This document shows positions 7,352-16,137 of a stretch of DNA of 23,586 nt, piece after piece. The first letter of the stretch is position 1. Each line of letters opens with the position of its first letter. This DNA is from Gallionella sp. (GTDB lineage: Bacteria; Pseudomonadota; Gammaproteobacteria; Burkholderiales; Gallionellaceae), in assembly GCA_025362155.1 (NCBI GenBank), contig JANYHX010000185.1, positions 1-23,586 of the forward strand. The letters are read 5' to 3'. The notes under the pieces are model-generated. The model was not told the DNA's origin and did no database searches. It worked only from the letters and a program-made list of their open reading frames with translations. The position numbers were made by a program, and so were the translations under genes.

Positions 7352-9223
7352 TTAAATTTCTATGCGGGTACCCATTTCTATCACACGATTGGCTGGAATT
7401 TTCAAGAAATCTGCCGCATGCATAGAGCTTCGGTATAACGTGAGAAAGAGACGTTCGCGCCACCTGACCATGCCGGGCTTGGAGGTGCTAATGATGGTGA
7501 CGCGGGAAATGAAAAATGAGGAGGTCATGAGATCGAAGCTCAATCCTCGGGTGGCACATAATTCCAGAGAGGCGGGAATATCCGGCGTTTCCATGAAACC
7601 GTAAAAAACCTTTACCAGATAAAAGTTCTTGCCCAGATCCTTGATCAAAATCCGGTTACCTTTTGTGACATAGGGCTTGTCCTCGACCACCACAGTAAGC
7701 AATACGTTGCGTTCGTGCAGCACCTGATTGTGTTTAAGATTGTGCAGCAACGAGGAAGGCGCGCCTTCTCCCATGCTGGTCAGGAAGATCGCGGTGCCAT
7801 GCACTCTGGGTACATCAGTGATGCCGTCGATAATGACTTGCATAGGTACCGACTGGCGCCCAATCTCTTCATACAACAATTTCCTGCCGTGCTTCCATGT
7901 TGTCAGTACCGTGAAAGATAACACCGCAACCCCGATTGGGAACCAGCCACCTTGGGGAATTTTAATGGCATTGGCCGCAAAATAAGTCATGTCCACAATG
8001 AGCAAAATGGTGACTAACGGAATGGAAAAGAGCAATGGCCAACGCCAGAAAAATATAATCAGGAAGGCGATCAATATCGTGGTAATCGTCATGGTGCCGG
8101 TCACCGCGATGCCATAAGCCGCACCCAGATTGCTGGAAGTGTGGAAGGCTAGAACCAGAAACACGACCGCCGCATACAGAGTCCAGTTGGTAAAGGGCAC
8201 ATAGATTTGCCCGCGCGCCTGGTCAGAGGTCTGGCGTATTTTCATACGTGGCAGAAAACCCATTTGTACCGATTGGTTAGCTATCGAGAACGCACCGGAT
8301 ATGACAGCTTGTGAAGCAATCACCGTTGCGGCGGTGGCAAGCAACACCATGGGCACCAGCGTCCAGGCAGGCCCGAGCAGATAAAATGGATTCTCTATGG
8401 CTTGCGGACTATGCAGCAGCAACGCACCTTGCCCGAAATAATTTAATACCAATGCGGGCAGCACGAAAGAAAACCACGCGAGGCGGATGGGATATTTACC
8501 AAAATGCCCCATGTCGGCATATAACGCTTCGCCGCCGGTTATGACCAGAACAATGCCACCCAGAGAGAGGAAAGCAACGCGCGGATCCGCGCTTAAAAAG
8601 CGCCAGGCGTATATAGGGTTGAGTGCCCACAATACTTGGGGACTATGCGCGATGGAAATAAGGCCGAATACCGCCAGACAAGCAAACCAGATAATCATGA
8701 TCGGGCCAAATGCCATGCCCACTGTGCCCGTGCCGCGTTTCTGGATAAAAAATAATCCGGTTAAAACGATAATGGTAATGGGTAAAATATAACTCTTGAA
8801 TTGTTCCGAAACGAGATTCAGTCCTTCCACTGCCGACAGTACCGAGATTGCCGGGGTAATCATGCTGTCACCATAAAACAGCGCGGCGGCAAACACCCCG
8901 AGTACGGTGAGAAACCATTTTAATCTGGGTTGGTGCGAGGTCATTTCGCTTACCAACGCCAGCAAAGCCAGCGATCCGCCTTCCCCATGGTTATCGGCGC
9001 GCATCATGATGATCACATATTTGAGCGAGACCAGCAGCATGATGGTCCAGAACATCACCGACAACACCCCGAGGATATTGGCTTCTACAACCGGCAGCGG
9101 ATGAGAGCCGCTAAAAGTTGCCTGCAATGCATATAGCGGACTGGTACCAATATCGCCATACACTACACCAATTGCACCCAATACCAAGGGAGAGAATTTT
9201 TGTTTCGTTTGCGTGCTGCTCAT
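7352..9223 (-). CDS. kup: Low-affinity potassium transporter Kup
   Basis: 623-residue K+:H+ symporter of the KUP/HAK/KT family. The N-terminal block [18 protein letters not shown] is the family signature, followed by about twelve hydrophobic helices up to residue 440 or so and a cytosolic C-terminal domain with the block [19 protein letters not shown] near the end. ATG at 9223 yields the usual length and N-terminus; a GTG at 9259 would add 12 residues. It is divergent from cysC, with about 135 bases between the two starts. Weak -35/-10 elements (TTGCAT, 17 bases, TAGAGT on the minus strand, 9286-9258) would overlap the cysC promoter. Confidence 0.96.
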   Translation of the reverse strand: MSSTQTKQKFSPLVLGAIGVVYGDIGTSPLYALQATFSGSHPLPVVEANILGVLSVMFWTIMLLVSLKYVIIMMRADNHGEGGSLALLALVSEMTSHQPRLKWFLTVLGVFAAALFYGDSMITPAISVLSAVEGLNLVSEQFKSYILPITIIVLTGLFFIQKRGTGTVGMAFGPIMIIWFACLAVFGLISIAHSPQVLWALNPIYAWRFLSADPRVAFLSLGGIVLVITGGEALYADMGHFGKYPIRLAWFSFVLPALVLNYFGQGALLLHSPQAIENPFYLLGPAWTLVPMVLLATAATVIASQAVISGAFSIANQSVQMGFLPRMKIRQTSDQARGQIYVPFTNWTLYAAVVFLVLAFHTSSNLGAAYGIAVTGTMTITTILIAFLIIFFWRWPLLFSIPLVTILLIVDMTYFAANAIKIPQGGWFPIGVAVLSFTVLTTWKHGRKLLYEEIGRQSVPMQVIIDGITDVPRVHGTAIFLTSMGEGAPSSLLHNLKHNQVLHERNVLLTVVVEDKPYVTKGNRILIKDLGKNFYLVKVFYGFMETPDIPASLELCATRGLSFDLMTSSFFISRVTIISTSKPGMVRWRERLFLTLYRSSMHAADFLKIPANRVIEMGTRIEI

Positions 9224-9276
9224 ATTTCCAGCGCTCTCTGGAGAAGAATGGGACGGCACTCTACGCTTGCGTTAGG

Positions 9277-9306
9277 TTGAATGCAATCTGAGCGCACTTG
9301 TATAAT
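9277..9306 (+). promoter_or_regulatory. Strong sigma70-type promoter for cysCQ
   Basis: TTGAAT at 9277-9282 and a perfect TATAAT at 9301-9306, 18 bases apart. The expected start near 9313 leaves a 46-base leader before cysC. It overlaps the region where a kup promoter on the other strand would lie, so the two divergent units may compete. Confidence 0.75.
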
Positions 9307-9326
9307 GAAAATCGCAGGGGGCTGTG

Positions 9327-9359
9327 TTACCTCCAGCGAGTATCTATCTGGAGAGGTAA
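9327..9359 (+). promoter_or_regulatory. Leader hairpin that pairs with the cysC ribosome-binding site
   Basis: TTACCTCCAG (9327-9336) can pair with CTGGAGAGGTAA (9348-9359): four pairs, a two-base AG bulge, then six pairs, with an 11-base loop. The second strand contains the whole Shine-Dalgarno sequence GGAGAGG and the A of the start codon. The stem lies inside the leader predicted from the TATAAT at 9301. It could reduce translation of cysC until opened. No known riboswitch core was recognised. Confidence 0.55.
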
Positions 9360-9985
9360 TGAAACCAAATATATCGAACAACCTCGTCTGGCATCATGCC
9401 ACGGTAACCCGCGAACGCCGTGAGACATTGAACGGGCATCGCAGTGTGATGTTGTGGTTCACAGGCCTTTCTGGTGCCGGCAAATCCACCTTGGCTCATG
9501 CTGTCGAAGAACACCTGCACCAGAATGGATGCCGAACTTTTACTTTCGATGGCGACAATGTGCGCCACGGGCTATGTTCCGATCTGGGATTTTCACCGCA
9601 AGATCGCGTCGAAAATATTCGGCGCGTGGGTGAAATGGCCAAGCTGTTTCTGGAAGCAGGCGTCATTGCGCTGACTGCTTTTATTTCCCCCTTCCGCGCC
9701 GACCGCGAGAAAGTACGTTCGTTGGTACCGCATGGCGAGTTTCTGGAAATCTATTGTAGTTGTTCGCTGGAAATCTGCGAAGGGAGGGATATTAAAGGTC
9801 TTTACAAGCGCGCTCGCGCAGGTGAGATTAAAAACTTTACCGGTATTTCTTCGCCCTATGAAGTGCCCCAGGACCCGGATCTGGTAGTAGATACGGGCGG
9901 ACTATCTTTGGAAGCTTCCGTGACCAAAGTCGTCCAGCTTTTGCGCGAGCGCGGTGTGATCGAAACAGACGGCATTGATCAATGA
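9359..9985 (+). CDS. cysC: Adenylylsulfate kinase (APS kinase)
   Basis: 208-residue kinase that phosphorylates APS to PAPS, used for sulfate reduction or for sulfation. Visible: Walker A GLSGAGKS (36-43), the [10 protein letters not shown] substrate loop from residue 64, and the SPFRADRE segment whose Ser110 is the residue phosphorylated in the enzyme intermediate. ATG at 9359 is chosen because GGAGAGG lies at 9350-9356 and [12 protein letters not shown] matches CysC N-termini; the open frame upstream is leader. It overlaps cysQ by four bases. No sulfate adenylyltransferase gene (cysDN or sat) is in the window. Confidence 0.95.
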   Translation: MKPNISNNLVWHHATVTRERRETLNGHRSVMLWFTGLSGAGKSTLAHAVEEHLHQNGCRTFTFDGDNVRHGLCSDLGFSPQDRVENIRRVGEMAKLFLEAGVIALTAFISPFRADREKVRSLVPHGEFLEIYCSCSLEICEGRDIKGLYKRARAGEIKNFTGISSPYEVPQDPDLVVDTGGLSLEASVTKVVQLLRERGVIETDGIDQ

Positions 9986-10809
9986 GTGTAAGCAGGGTAC
10001 CCATAAACTTGTTGGAAGAAGTCGAGATAATCGCACGAGCAGCGGGTGCGGCGATCATGGCAGTTTATGCGGGGGATTTTTCAACGCAGGAAAAAGAGGA
10101 TAAATTGCCACTGACTGATGCGGATACCGCAGCACATAAAATCATCATTCAGCGCTTGGGACAGTTGCGGCCGATATTGCCCGTTCTCTCCGAGGAGGCG
10201 GTCGGAGATTTTTCCGGTGCAGATCATTCCGGGCGTTATTGGCTGGTCGATCCGCTCGATGGCACCAAGGAATTCATCAAACGCAATGGGGAATTTACGG
10301 TCAACATTGCGTTGATCGAAAATGGCCGTTCTATTTTGGGAGTAGTGTACGCGCCCGTGCTCAATGTGACCTACTTGGCCGCTGAAGGATTAGGGGCATT
10401 CAAGGCAGGAGCAGACGGAATATATACAGCGATTGGTGTTGCCGAACACCAAGAGGGTACATCTTGGCGCGTCGTCGCAAGCCGCTCCCATGCAGAAGAT
10501 TCATTAGCAGCATTTTTGCAACAACTGGGTTCATATGAGTTGGTTTCGATGGGAAGCTCACTGAAATTTTGCCTGGTGGCGGAAGGGGTTGCCGATATTT
10601 ACCCGAGAATGGGGCCGACCTCTTTATGGGATACGTCAGCCGCCCAATGCATAGTGGAACAGGCGGGAGGCAGGGTAATTCAATGGACAGGCGAGCCGCT
10701 TTCTTACCTCAACCCTCATACGGTTCTCAATCCTTTTTTTTTGGTTCATGGAAGAAGTGCGGTTAATTGGGCCGAGGTAATTCGGGGCTTGTCTCAGACG
10801 CCTGTATAA
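9982..10809 (+). CDS. cysQ: 3'(2'),5'-bisphosphate nucleotidase CysQ
   Basis: 275-residue inositol-monophosphatase-fold enzyme that hydrolyses PAP, the by-product of PAPS use, to AMP. Metal-binding motifs are visible: Glu71-Glu72 in [17 protein letters not shown] (90-98) and WDTSAAQCI (216-224). The ATGA overlap with cysC indicates coupled translation, so PAPS production and PAP removal are expressed together. Confidence 0.95.
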   Translation: MSVSRVPINLLEEVEIIARAAGAAIMAVYAGDFSTQEKEDKLPLTDADTAAHKIIIQRLGQLRPILPVLSEEAVGDFSGADHSGRYWLVDPLDGTKEFIKRNGEFTVNIALIENGRSILGVVYAPVLNVTYLAAEGLGAFKAGADGIYTAIGVAEHQEGTSWRVVASRSHAEDSLAAFLQQLGSYELVSMGSSLKFCLVAEGVADIYPRMGPTSLWDTSAAQCIVEQAGGRVIQWTGEPLSYLNPHTVLNPFFLVHGRSAVNWAEVIRGLSQTPV

Positions 10810-10810
10810 T
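10805..10810 (+). promoter_or_regulatory. Possible -10 element for the rnfH-rnm-yciO unit
   Basis: A perfect TATAAT overlaps the cysQ stop codon, preceded directly by TG, but no good -35 lies 16-18 bases upstream. A 7-base inverted repeat, GTCACTG (10822-10828) with CAGTGAC (10842-10848), follows in the 63-base gap before rnfH. It could be a leader stem or an operator-like site. Confidence 0.35.
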
Positions 10811-10872
10811 ATCGCCTTGCAGTCACTGTTTTTTTGTTGCGCAGTGACAGTGCTAACAGTTTAGAGGTTCGC

Positions 10873-11184
10873 GTGAGTGACAAAATTAATATCGAGGTTG
10901 TGTACGCCCTGTCCCATGAGCAAATCCTGCTCACGCAAGCAGTGCCAAGCGGTACGACCGTCGCTGAGGCCATTCAAGCAAGTGGCGTGTTGCACAAACA
11001 TCCCGAGATCGATTTGGCCAGTAACAAGCTGGGAATATTCGGCAAGCTGACCAAGGCAGATACGTTGTTGCGCGATAAGGATCGCATCGAAATTTATCGC
11101 CCGTTGATTGCCGACCCCAAGGAAGTGCGCCGCAAGCGTGCGGAAGAGGGGAAGGCCATGAAAAAGGGTGGCGGTGAAATCTGA
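10873..11184 (+). CDS. rnfH: RnfH family protein (UPF0125)
   Basis: 103-residue beta-grasp (ubiquitin-like) protein. INIEVVYALSHEQILL, VPSGTTVAEAI, LGIFGKL and DRIEIYRPLIADPKE are the family blocks. GTG at 10873 with GAGG upstream gives the standard N-terminus; the ORF is open further upstream without similarity. The family is named for its presence in some rnf operons, but its role is not settled. Here it lies 4 kb from the rsx genes on the opposite strand and leads into rnm with a one-base overlap (TGATG). Confidence 0.92.
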   Translation: MSDKINIEVVYALSHEQILLTQAVPSGTTVAEAIQASGVLHKHPEIDLASNKLGIFGKLTKADTLLRDKDRIEIYRPLIADPKEVRRKRAEEGKAMKKGGGEI

Positions 11185-12056
11185 TGCTGGATTATGACCT
11201 GCATTGCCATTCCAATATTTCCGATGGCACCCTTACGCCCGCCGACTTGGTAAATCGCGCGGCCGGGCGCGGTGTGAAGGTAATGGCGCTGACCGATCAC
11301 GATGATATGGATGGCCTGGCTGAAGGGCGTGTCACTGCGGCTCAACAGGGCATGACGTTCATTAACGGTGTTGAAGTTTCCGTGTCGTGGCGTACCCACA
11401 CTTTGCATATTGTCGGCTTGGGCATTAATCCTGATTATCCGCCCCTGGTGGAAGGCTTGCGCAGTGTGCGCAGCGGGCGCGGCGAGCGCGCGCGCAAAAT
11501 GTCGGAGGCGTTGGCCAAGGCCGGCATCGGCGGCGTGCTGGAAGGTGCCTATCATTTCGCGGGAAATCCCAACATGATAGGGCGCACTCACTTTGCGCGT
11601 TATCTGGTCGAGGCCGGGCATTGCAAGGACGTGAAAAGCGTGTTCAATCGCTATCTGGTCAAAGGCAAGCCGGGGTATGTGCCACATCAATGGGCTACTT
11701 TGCGGGAGGCAATTAATTGGATACACGGCAGCGGGGGGATTGCGGTGTTGGCGCATCCGGGCCGTTATATGACCGGGCGCAGCGGCATGGGAAAAAAGAC
11801 CATGCACGAATTACTGACGGAGTTCGTCGAGTTGGGCGGGCAAGCGCTGGAGGTCGTCACCGGCAGCCACACACTGGAACAATATGCCGAGTTTGCGCGT
11901 TATGCCGAAGAATTTAATTTAATGGCTTCCTGCGGTTCCGATTTTCATGGGCCGGGCGAGAGCTACCGGGATATGGGCAGGCTGCCGGATTTTCCGTTGG
12001 GCTGTCGTCCGGTGTGGAACGCATGGGAGCAAGATGCAGCCGTGAAAGTGTGTTGA
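11184..12056 (+). CDS. rnm: PHP-domain phosphoesterase (RNase AM / nucleoside 3',5'-bisphosphate phosphatase)
   Basis: 290-residue PHP protein, the YciV/TrpH family. In E. coli this enzyme is a 5'-3' exoribonuclease that trims rRNA 5' ends and also acts on 3',5'-nucleoside bisphosphates. Metal ligands seen: His7 and His9 in DLHCHSNISDGTL, Asp14, His39 in LTDHDD, Glu64 in NGVEVS, His191 in LAHPGRY, and Asp253/His255 in GSDFHGPGE. It overlaps rnfH and yciO by one base each. The rnm-yciO order is the same as in E. coli. Confidence 0.92.
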   Translation: MLDYDLHCHSNISDGTLTPADLVNRAAGRGVKVMALTDHDDMDGLAEGRVTAAQQGMTFINGVEVSVSWRTHTLHIVGLGINPDYPPLVEGLRSVRSGRGERARKMSEALAKAGIGGVLEGAYHFAGNPNMIGRTHFARYLVEAGHCKDVKSVFNRYLVKGKPGYVPHQWATLREAINWIHGSGGIAVLAHPGRYMTGRSGMGKKTMHELLTEFVELGGQALEVVTGSHTLEQYAEFARYAEEFNLMASCGSDFHGPGESYRDMGRLPDFPLGCRPVWNAWEQDAAVKVC

Positions 12057-12697
12057 TGGCTCAATTTTTTACCATACATCCCGACAACCCTAACCCGCGC
12101 CTGATACGGCAAGCAGCCGAAGTATTGCGTAACGGCGGGATATTAGTTTATCCCACTGACTCCGGCTATGCGCTGGGTTGCCATCTGGATGACAAGGATG
12201 CCGTGACGCGCATACGCCAGATACGCAAACTGGACGAACATCATCATATGACGCTGATGTGCCGCGACCTTTCAGAAATCTCGCGCTACGCCCAAATGGA
12301 CAACGCGAAATTTCGCCTGCTGAAAAGCAACACACCGGGTAGTTATACCTTTATTCTGGCAGCGACCAAAGAGGTGCCGAAACGCTTGCAACATCCCAAG
12401 CGCAGCACCATCGGCATTCGTATTCCTGATCACCCAGTGGCGTTGGCTTTGCTGGAAGAATTGGGCGAACCGATGTCCAGTTGCACCCTGATTTTGCCCG
12501 AAGAAGAGCAGCCGCTGAAGGACGCGGAGCACATACGTGCATTGCTGGAAAAGAAAGTGGATCTGGTAATTGACGGCGGAACGATAGGCACAGATTTTAC
12601 TACCGTAATAGATTTGACGGGTGAAATGCCAGTGCTACTGCGACGCGGCAAAGGCAATCTCGCCCCGTTTGGAGTTGAAGAATTGCAGGCTGGTTGA
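12056..12697 (+). CDS. yciO: YciO-type Sua5/YrdC/TsaC family protein
   Basis: 213-residue protein of the threonylcarbamoyl-AMP synthase fold. Seen: PTDSGYALGC (33-42), the LDEHHHMTLMCRD block (59-71), NTPGSYTFIL (92-101) and RSTIGIRIPDH (116-126). The adjacency to rnm and the length point to the YciO branch, whose role differs from or only partly overlaps that of TsaC in tRNA t6A synthesis. Start ATG overlaps the rnm stop by one base. Confidence 0.88.
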   Translation: MAQFFTIHPDNPNPRLIRQAAEVLRNGGILVYPTDSGYALGCHLDDKDAVTRIRQIRKLDEHHHMTLMCRDLSEISRYAQMDNAKFRLLKSNTPGSYTFILAATKEVPKRLQHPKRSTIGIRIPDHPVALALLEELGEPMSSCTLILPEEEQPLKDAEHIRALLEKKVDLVIDGGTIGTDFTTVIDLTGEMPVLLRRGKGNLAPFGVEELQAG

Positions 12698-12749
12698 AAC
12701 TTGTCAGAATGGGACGTGTAGATGCACATAACAGAAAAAATCCCAGTCT

Positions 12750-12796
12750 ACGAAAAACACGAAATTTAATGTTGTTTGGATTTTCGTGTTTTTCGT
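12750..12796. repeat. Perfect 15-base inverted repeat of the TTTCGTG type
   Basis: ACGAAAAACACGAAA (12750-12764) and TTTCGTGTTTTTCGT (12782-12796) are exact complements around a 17-base loop. The right arm runs on as a direct repetition of the TTCGTG unit up to about 12807. This resembles a widespread dispersed intergenic repeat with the theme TTTCGTGTTTTTCGTG. It sits between yciO and the M50 protease gene. The T-richness is inside the stem, so it is a poor terminator, although a stem of this length may still affect transcription. Confidence 0.75.
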
Positions 12797-12842
12797 GTCT
12801 TTCGTGGACAATGCGTAACACCAACTACGGAATCAAAAAATA

Positions 12843-13490
12843 ATGCAACCAGAACAACTCATCCAAACCGTCGCCCTCGCGGCAATACCCGTGCTATTCG
12901 CCATCACTTTGCACGAAGCGGCGCATGGTTATGTAGCGCGGCATTTTGGCGATATGACTGCGCATCAGGCAGGGCGCATTAGCCTCAATCCCCTGCGCCA
13001 TATCGATCCAGTCGGTACGATATTGTTGCCCTTACTCACCTTGTGGGTGGGTGGGATTCTATTCGGCTGGGCCAAGCCGGTGCCGGTCAATTTCGCCGCG
13101 TTGCGCCGCCCCAAAAAAGATATGCTGTGGGTTGCGATCGCCGGCCCGGCTGCTAATCTGGTCATGGCAATGGGTTGGGCAATGATCTATAAATTGGGAT
13201 TTTCCTTTCCGGGAAATTATTTTGCCGAGCCATTGATGGGCATGGCCGACTGGGGAATTAAAATAAATGTGGTGCTGATGGTGTTGAACCTATTACCGCT
13301 TCCGCCGCTGGATGGCGGACGCGTCGCCGTCAGCCTGCTGCCGCATCGCCAGGCCTTTCAATTGGCTAAAATCGAACCTTACGGAATGTTTATCCTGATC
13401 TTTCTGGCAATCACGCCGGTGTTAAGTTGGGTACTTTCGCCGCTCATCAAGTTGGTGTACAAATTACTTGCGTTGTTATTTGGAATTTAA
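12843..13490 (+). CDS. Site-2 protease family zinc metalloprotease (M50B, YwhC-like)
   Basis: 215-residue intramembrane metalloprotease. The zinc motif HEAAH is at 24-28 in the first helix and the third ligand region LPLPPLDGGR at 151-160 (Asp157). Four or five further hydrophobic segments are visible, without PDZ or CBS domains, as in the compact YwhC/S2P-M50-like group. Substrate unknown. It stops two bases before trpS, a neighbour arrangement common in Proteobacteria, and probably opens this operon. Confidence 0.92.
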   Translation: MQPEQLIQTVALAAIPVLFAITLHEAAHGYVARHFGDMTAHQAGRISLNPLRHIDPVGTILLPLLTLWVGGILFGWAKPVPVNFAALRRPKKDMLWVAIAGPAANLVMAMGWAMIYKLGFSFPGNYFAEPLMGMADWGIKINVVLMVLNLLPLPPLDGGRVAVSLLPHRQAFQLAKIEPYGMFILIFLAITPVLSWVLSPLIKLVYKLLALLFGI

Positions 13491-13492
13491 TC

Positions 13493-14695
13493 ATGTTTGC
13501 TGATCGTGTGTTATCAGGTATGCGCCCCACCGGAAGTTTGCATCTGGGGCATTACCATGGAGTTTTGAAAAACTGGGTGCAGATGCAGAATGAATTTGAA
13601 TGCCTGTTCTTCGTGGCTGATTGGCACGCGCTGACCACGCATTACGACACACCACAGGTCATCGAACAAAGTGTCTGGGACATGGTGGTGGACTGGCTCG
13701 CGGCGGGCGTCAATCCGGCACGCGCGACATTGTTCATTCAATCCAGGGTGCCGGAACATGCCGAGTTGCATCTGTTGCTATCGATGATCACACCGCTGGG
13801 CTGGCTGGAGCGCGTCCCGACTTACAAGGATCAGCAGGAGAAACTTTCCGAAAAAGATTTGAGTACCTATGGATTTCTCGGTTATCCCTTGCTGCAAAGC
13901 GCGGATATTCTGATTTACCGTGCTACGCAGGTGCCGGTGGGTGAAGATCAGGTGCCGCATATCGAATTCACCCGCGAGATCGCACGCCGCTTTAATCACA
14001 TTTACGGACGCGAACCCGGCTTTGAGCAAAAGGCCGAAACCGCGGTAAAAAAACTCGGCAGCAAAAAAGCCAAGCTGTATTTTGAGTTGCGTACCCGTTT
14101 TCAGGAGCAGGGCGACGATGATGCATTGGAATCCGCCAAATCCCTGCTGGATGAACAACAAAGTCTCAGCCTCGGTGACCGGGAACGGCTGTTCGGCTAC
14201 CTTGAGGGTGGCGGCAAGATGATATTGTCCGAGCCGCAAGCCATGCTCACTGCAGCTTCGAAAATGCCTGGGCTGGATGGGCAAAAGATGTCCAAGTCTT
14301 ACAACAACACCATCAGCCTGCGCGAAGACGAAGCCAGCGTGACCAAAAAAATACGCACCATGCCTACCGATCCGGCGCGCATCCGCCGTACCGATGCAGG
14401 TAATCCCGATAAATGCCCGGTGTGGGCGCTCCATCAGGTTTATTCCAATGAGCAAACGCGGCAGTGGGCGATGAAAGGTTGCAAGAGCGCGGGCATCGGT
14501 TGCCTCGAATGCAAACAGCCGGTGATCGATGCGATATTGGCGGAACAACGCCCGATGCGCGAGCGCGCGCAACTCTATCTGGATGATCCGGCACTGGTGC
14601 GCAATATCATCGCCGACGGCTGCGAAAAGGCGCGCAAACTGGCAGCGGAGACCATGCGCGATGTGCGCGAGGCGATGGGAATCAGTTATACCTGA
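13493..14695 (+). CDS. trpS: Tryptophanyl-tRNA synthetase
   Basis: 400-residue class I synthetase. The HIGH equivalent is HLGH (17-20) and KMSKS is intact at 265-269. It is longer than the 330-residue E. coli enzyme because of a charged insertion between about residues 180 and 255, before KMSKS; such longer TrpS forms are common in this part of the Proteobacteria. ATG at 13493 lies two bases after the protease stop; the open frame upstream overlaps that gene and is not used. Confidence 0.95.
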   Translation: MFADRVLSGMRPTGSLHLGHYHGVLKNWVQMQNEFECLFFVADWHALTTHYDTPQVIEQSVWDMVVDWLAAGVNPARATLFIQSRVPEHAELHLLLSMITPLGWLERVPTYKDQQEKLSEKDLSTYGFLGYPLLQSADILIYRATQVPVGEDQVPHIEFTREIARRFNHIYGREPGFEQKAETAVKKLGSKKAKLYFELRTRFQEQGDDDALESAKSLLDEQQSLSLGDRERLFGYLEGGGKMILSEPQAMLTAASKMPGLDGQKMSKSYNNTISLREDEASVTKKIRTMPTDPARIRRTDAGNPDKCPVWALHQVYSNEQTRQWAMKGCKSAGIGCLECKQPVIDAILAEQRPMRERAQLYLDDPALVRNIIADGCEKARKLAAETMRDVREAMGISYT

Positions 14696-14702
14696 CCACG
14701 TC

Positions 14703-15524
14703 ATGCCAGACCACGAGATAATGGAAGCACAACTGCCACTTGTTCCCCTCGCCCGCATCCACGGCGAGCCGCTGCTGGTATTGCCGCGGGATTTATATAT
14801 TCCGCCGGACGCGCTGGAACTGGTGCTGGAAACTTTTCAGGGGCCGCTGGATTTATTGCTGTATCTGATCCGCAAGCATAACCTTGATGTGCTGGATATT
14901 CCGATGGCGGAATTGACCCGGCAATACATGAGCTACATAGAGATCATGCAGAAGCATCGCCTCGAACTGGCAGCGGATTATCTGCTGATGGCGGCGGTGT
15001 TGATCGAAATAAAATCGCGCATGTTACTGCCGCGTGCGGCCAAGGCCAGCGACGAAGATGGCGAGGACCCGCGCGCCGAGTTGATGCGCCGTCTGCTGGA
15101 ATACGAGCAAATGAAATTGGCTGCGCAAAAGCTCAACGAACTGCCGCAAGCCGGGCGAGATTTTGAGATCGTACAGGTGTTGATCGAAAACACCGTAAGT
15201 GTACGTCTGCCTGAAGTCAGCGTAGAAGATTTGCGCCTGGCCTGGCTAGGGCTGCTGGCTCGCACCAGGCTCAATATGCATCACAAAGTGCGCCGCGAAC
15301 AACTCTCGGTGCGCGAACAAATGGCCCACATCCTGCGCTGTCTGCAAGGTGGTGAATTTGTTGAATTTGGTAAACTGTTTGATGTGGAAAGCGGCTTGCC
15401 AAAACTGGTGGTCACCTTTATTGCCATTCTCGATCTGGCCAAAGAATATCTGATTGAAATCCAACAAAGTGAAACATTGGGGAATATCTATGTCCGCACA
15501 AGTCGAGCCCTTACCGCCGAGTGA
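14703..15524 (+). CDS. scpA: Segregation and condensation protein A
   Basis: 273-residue kleisin that bridges SMC (or MksB-type) dimers with ScpB for chromosome organisation. The N-terminal [28 protein letters not shown] block (stated here in parts: [12 protein letters not shown] and [14 protein letters not shown]) and [22 protein letters not shown] identify it. Two starts are possible, 14703 and 14721; neither has a strong ribosome-binding site. It begins seven bases after trpS, and its end overlaps scpB by 35 bases. Confidence 0.93.
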   Translation: MPDHEIMEAQLPLVPLARIHGEPLLVLPRDLYIPPDALELVLETFQGPLDLLLYLIRKHNLDVLDIPMAELTRQYMSYIEIMQKHRLELAADYLLMAAVLIEIKSRMLLPRAAKASDEDGEDPRAELMRRLLEYEQMKLAAQKLNELPQAGRDFEIVQVLIENTVSVRLPEVSVEDLRLAWLGLLARTRLNMHHKVRREQLSVREQMAHILRCLQGGEFVEFGKLFDVESGLPKLVVTFIAILDLAKEYLIEIQQSETLGNIYVRTSRALTAE

Positions 15525-16125
15525 AATAATAATATTTCCCATGCGTGATGAGCCTCTGGATACCCTTGGGGATGCCCTCGACACACAGCCACTCAAGCGC
15601 ATTATTGAAGCGGCGTTATTGACGGCTAGTGAACCTTTATCTATTGCAGAGTTAAAAAAACTCAGTGATGTGCCGCTGGATCATCGCCAAATCGAAACGT
15701 TGCTCGAAGAACTCACAGTAGACTGGCAAGGTCGTGGTGTCGAACTGACCCGTGTGGCAAACGGCTGGCGCTTCCGTGCCAGACCGGAAATGCAGCCCTA
15801 CCTGGACAGACTCAATCCGCAAAAACCACCGCGTTATTCGCGTGCCGTGCTGGAAACCCTTGCCATTATTGCCTACCACCAGCCCGTCACACGCGGGGAC
15901 ATCGAGGAAATACGCGGGGTCGCAGTCTCCGCACAAATTCTTAAAACACTGGAAGCGCGCGGCTGGGTGGAAATAGTCGGCACTCGCGATACCCCCGGAA
16001 AACCGGAATTATTCGCCACGACCAAGCAACTGCTGGACGACCTTAATCTGCGTGCGCTGCAAGAGCTTCCATCACTGCAAGAGATCGGTGCGTTGCTGGA
16101 GCAAGACATAGCAGTAGCCGAATAA
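15490..16125 (+). CDS. scpB: Segregation and condensation protein B
   Basis: 211-residue winged-helix partner of ScpA. Conserved block [20 protein letters not shown] followed by RGVAVS and [23 protein letters not shown] at 15490 is preferred because TGGGGA precedes it at a suitable distance, which makes the gene overlap scpA by 35 bases; ATG 15541, after the scpA stop, is the alternative and would shorten the N-terminus by 17 residues. The usual downstream partner in many relatives is rluB, absent here. Confidence 0.92.
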   Translation: MSAQVEPLPPSEIIIFPMRDEPLDTLGDALDTQPLKRIIEAALLTASEPLSIAELKKLSDVPLDHRQIETLLEELTVDWQGRGVELTRVANGWRFRARPEMQPYLDRLNPQKPPRYSRAVLETLAIIAYHQPVTRGDIEEIRGVAVSAQILKTLEARGWVEIVGTRDTPGKPELFATTKQLLDDLNLRALQELPSLQEIGALLEQDIAVAE

Positions 16126-16137
16126 AACAGTTTCGGC

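Noticed and set aside
13778..14758. 326-codon minus-strand frame across trpS
   Set aside because: Shadow of trpS in the opposite strand; codon pattern follows the trpS frame.
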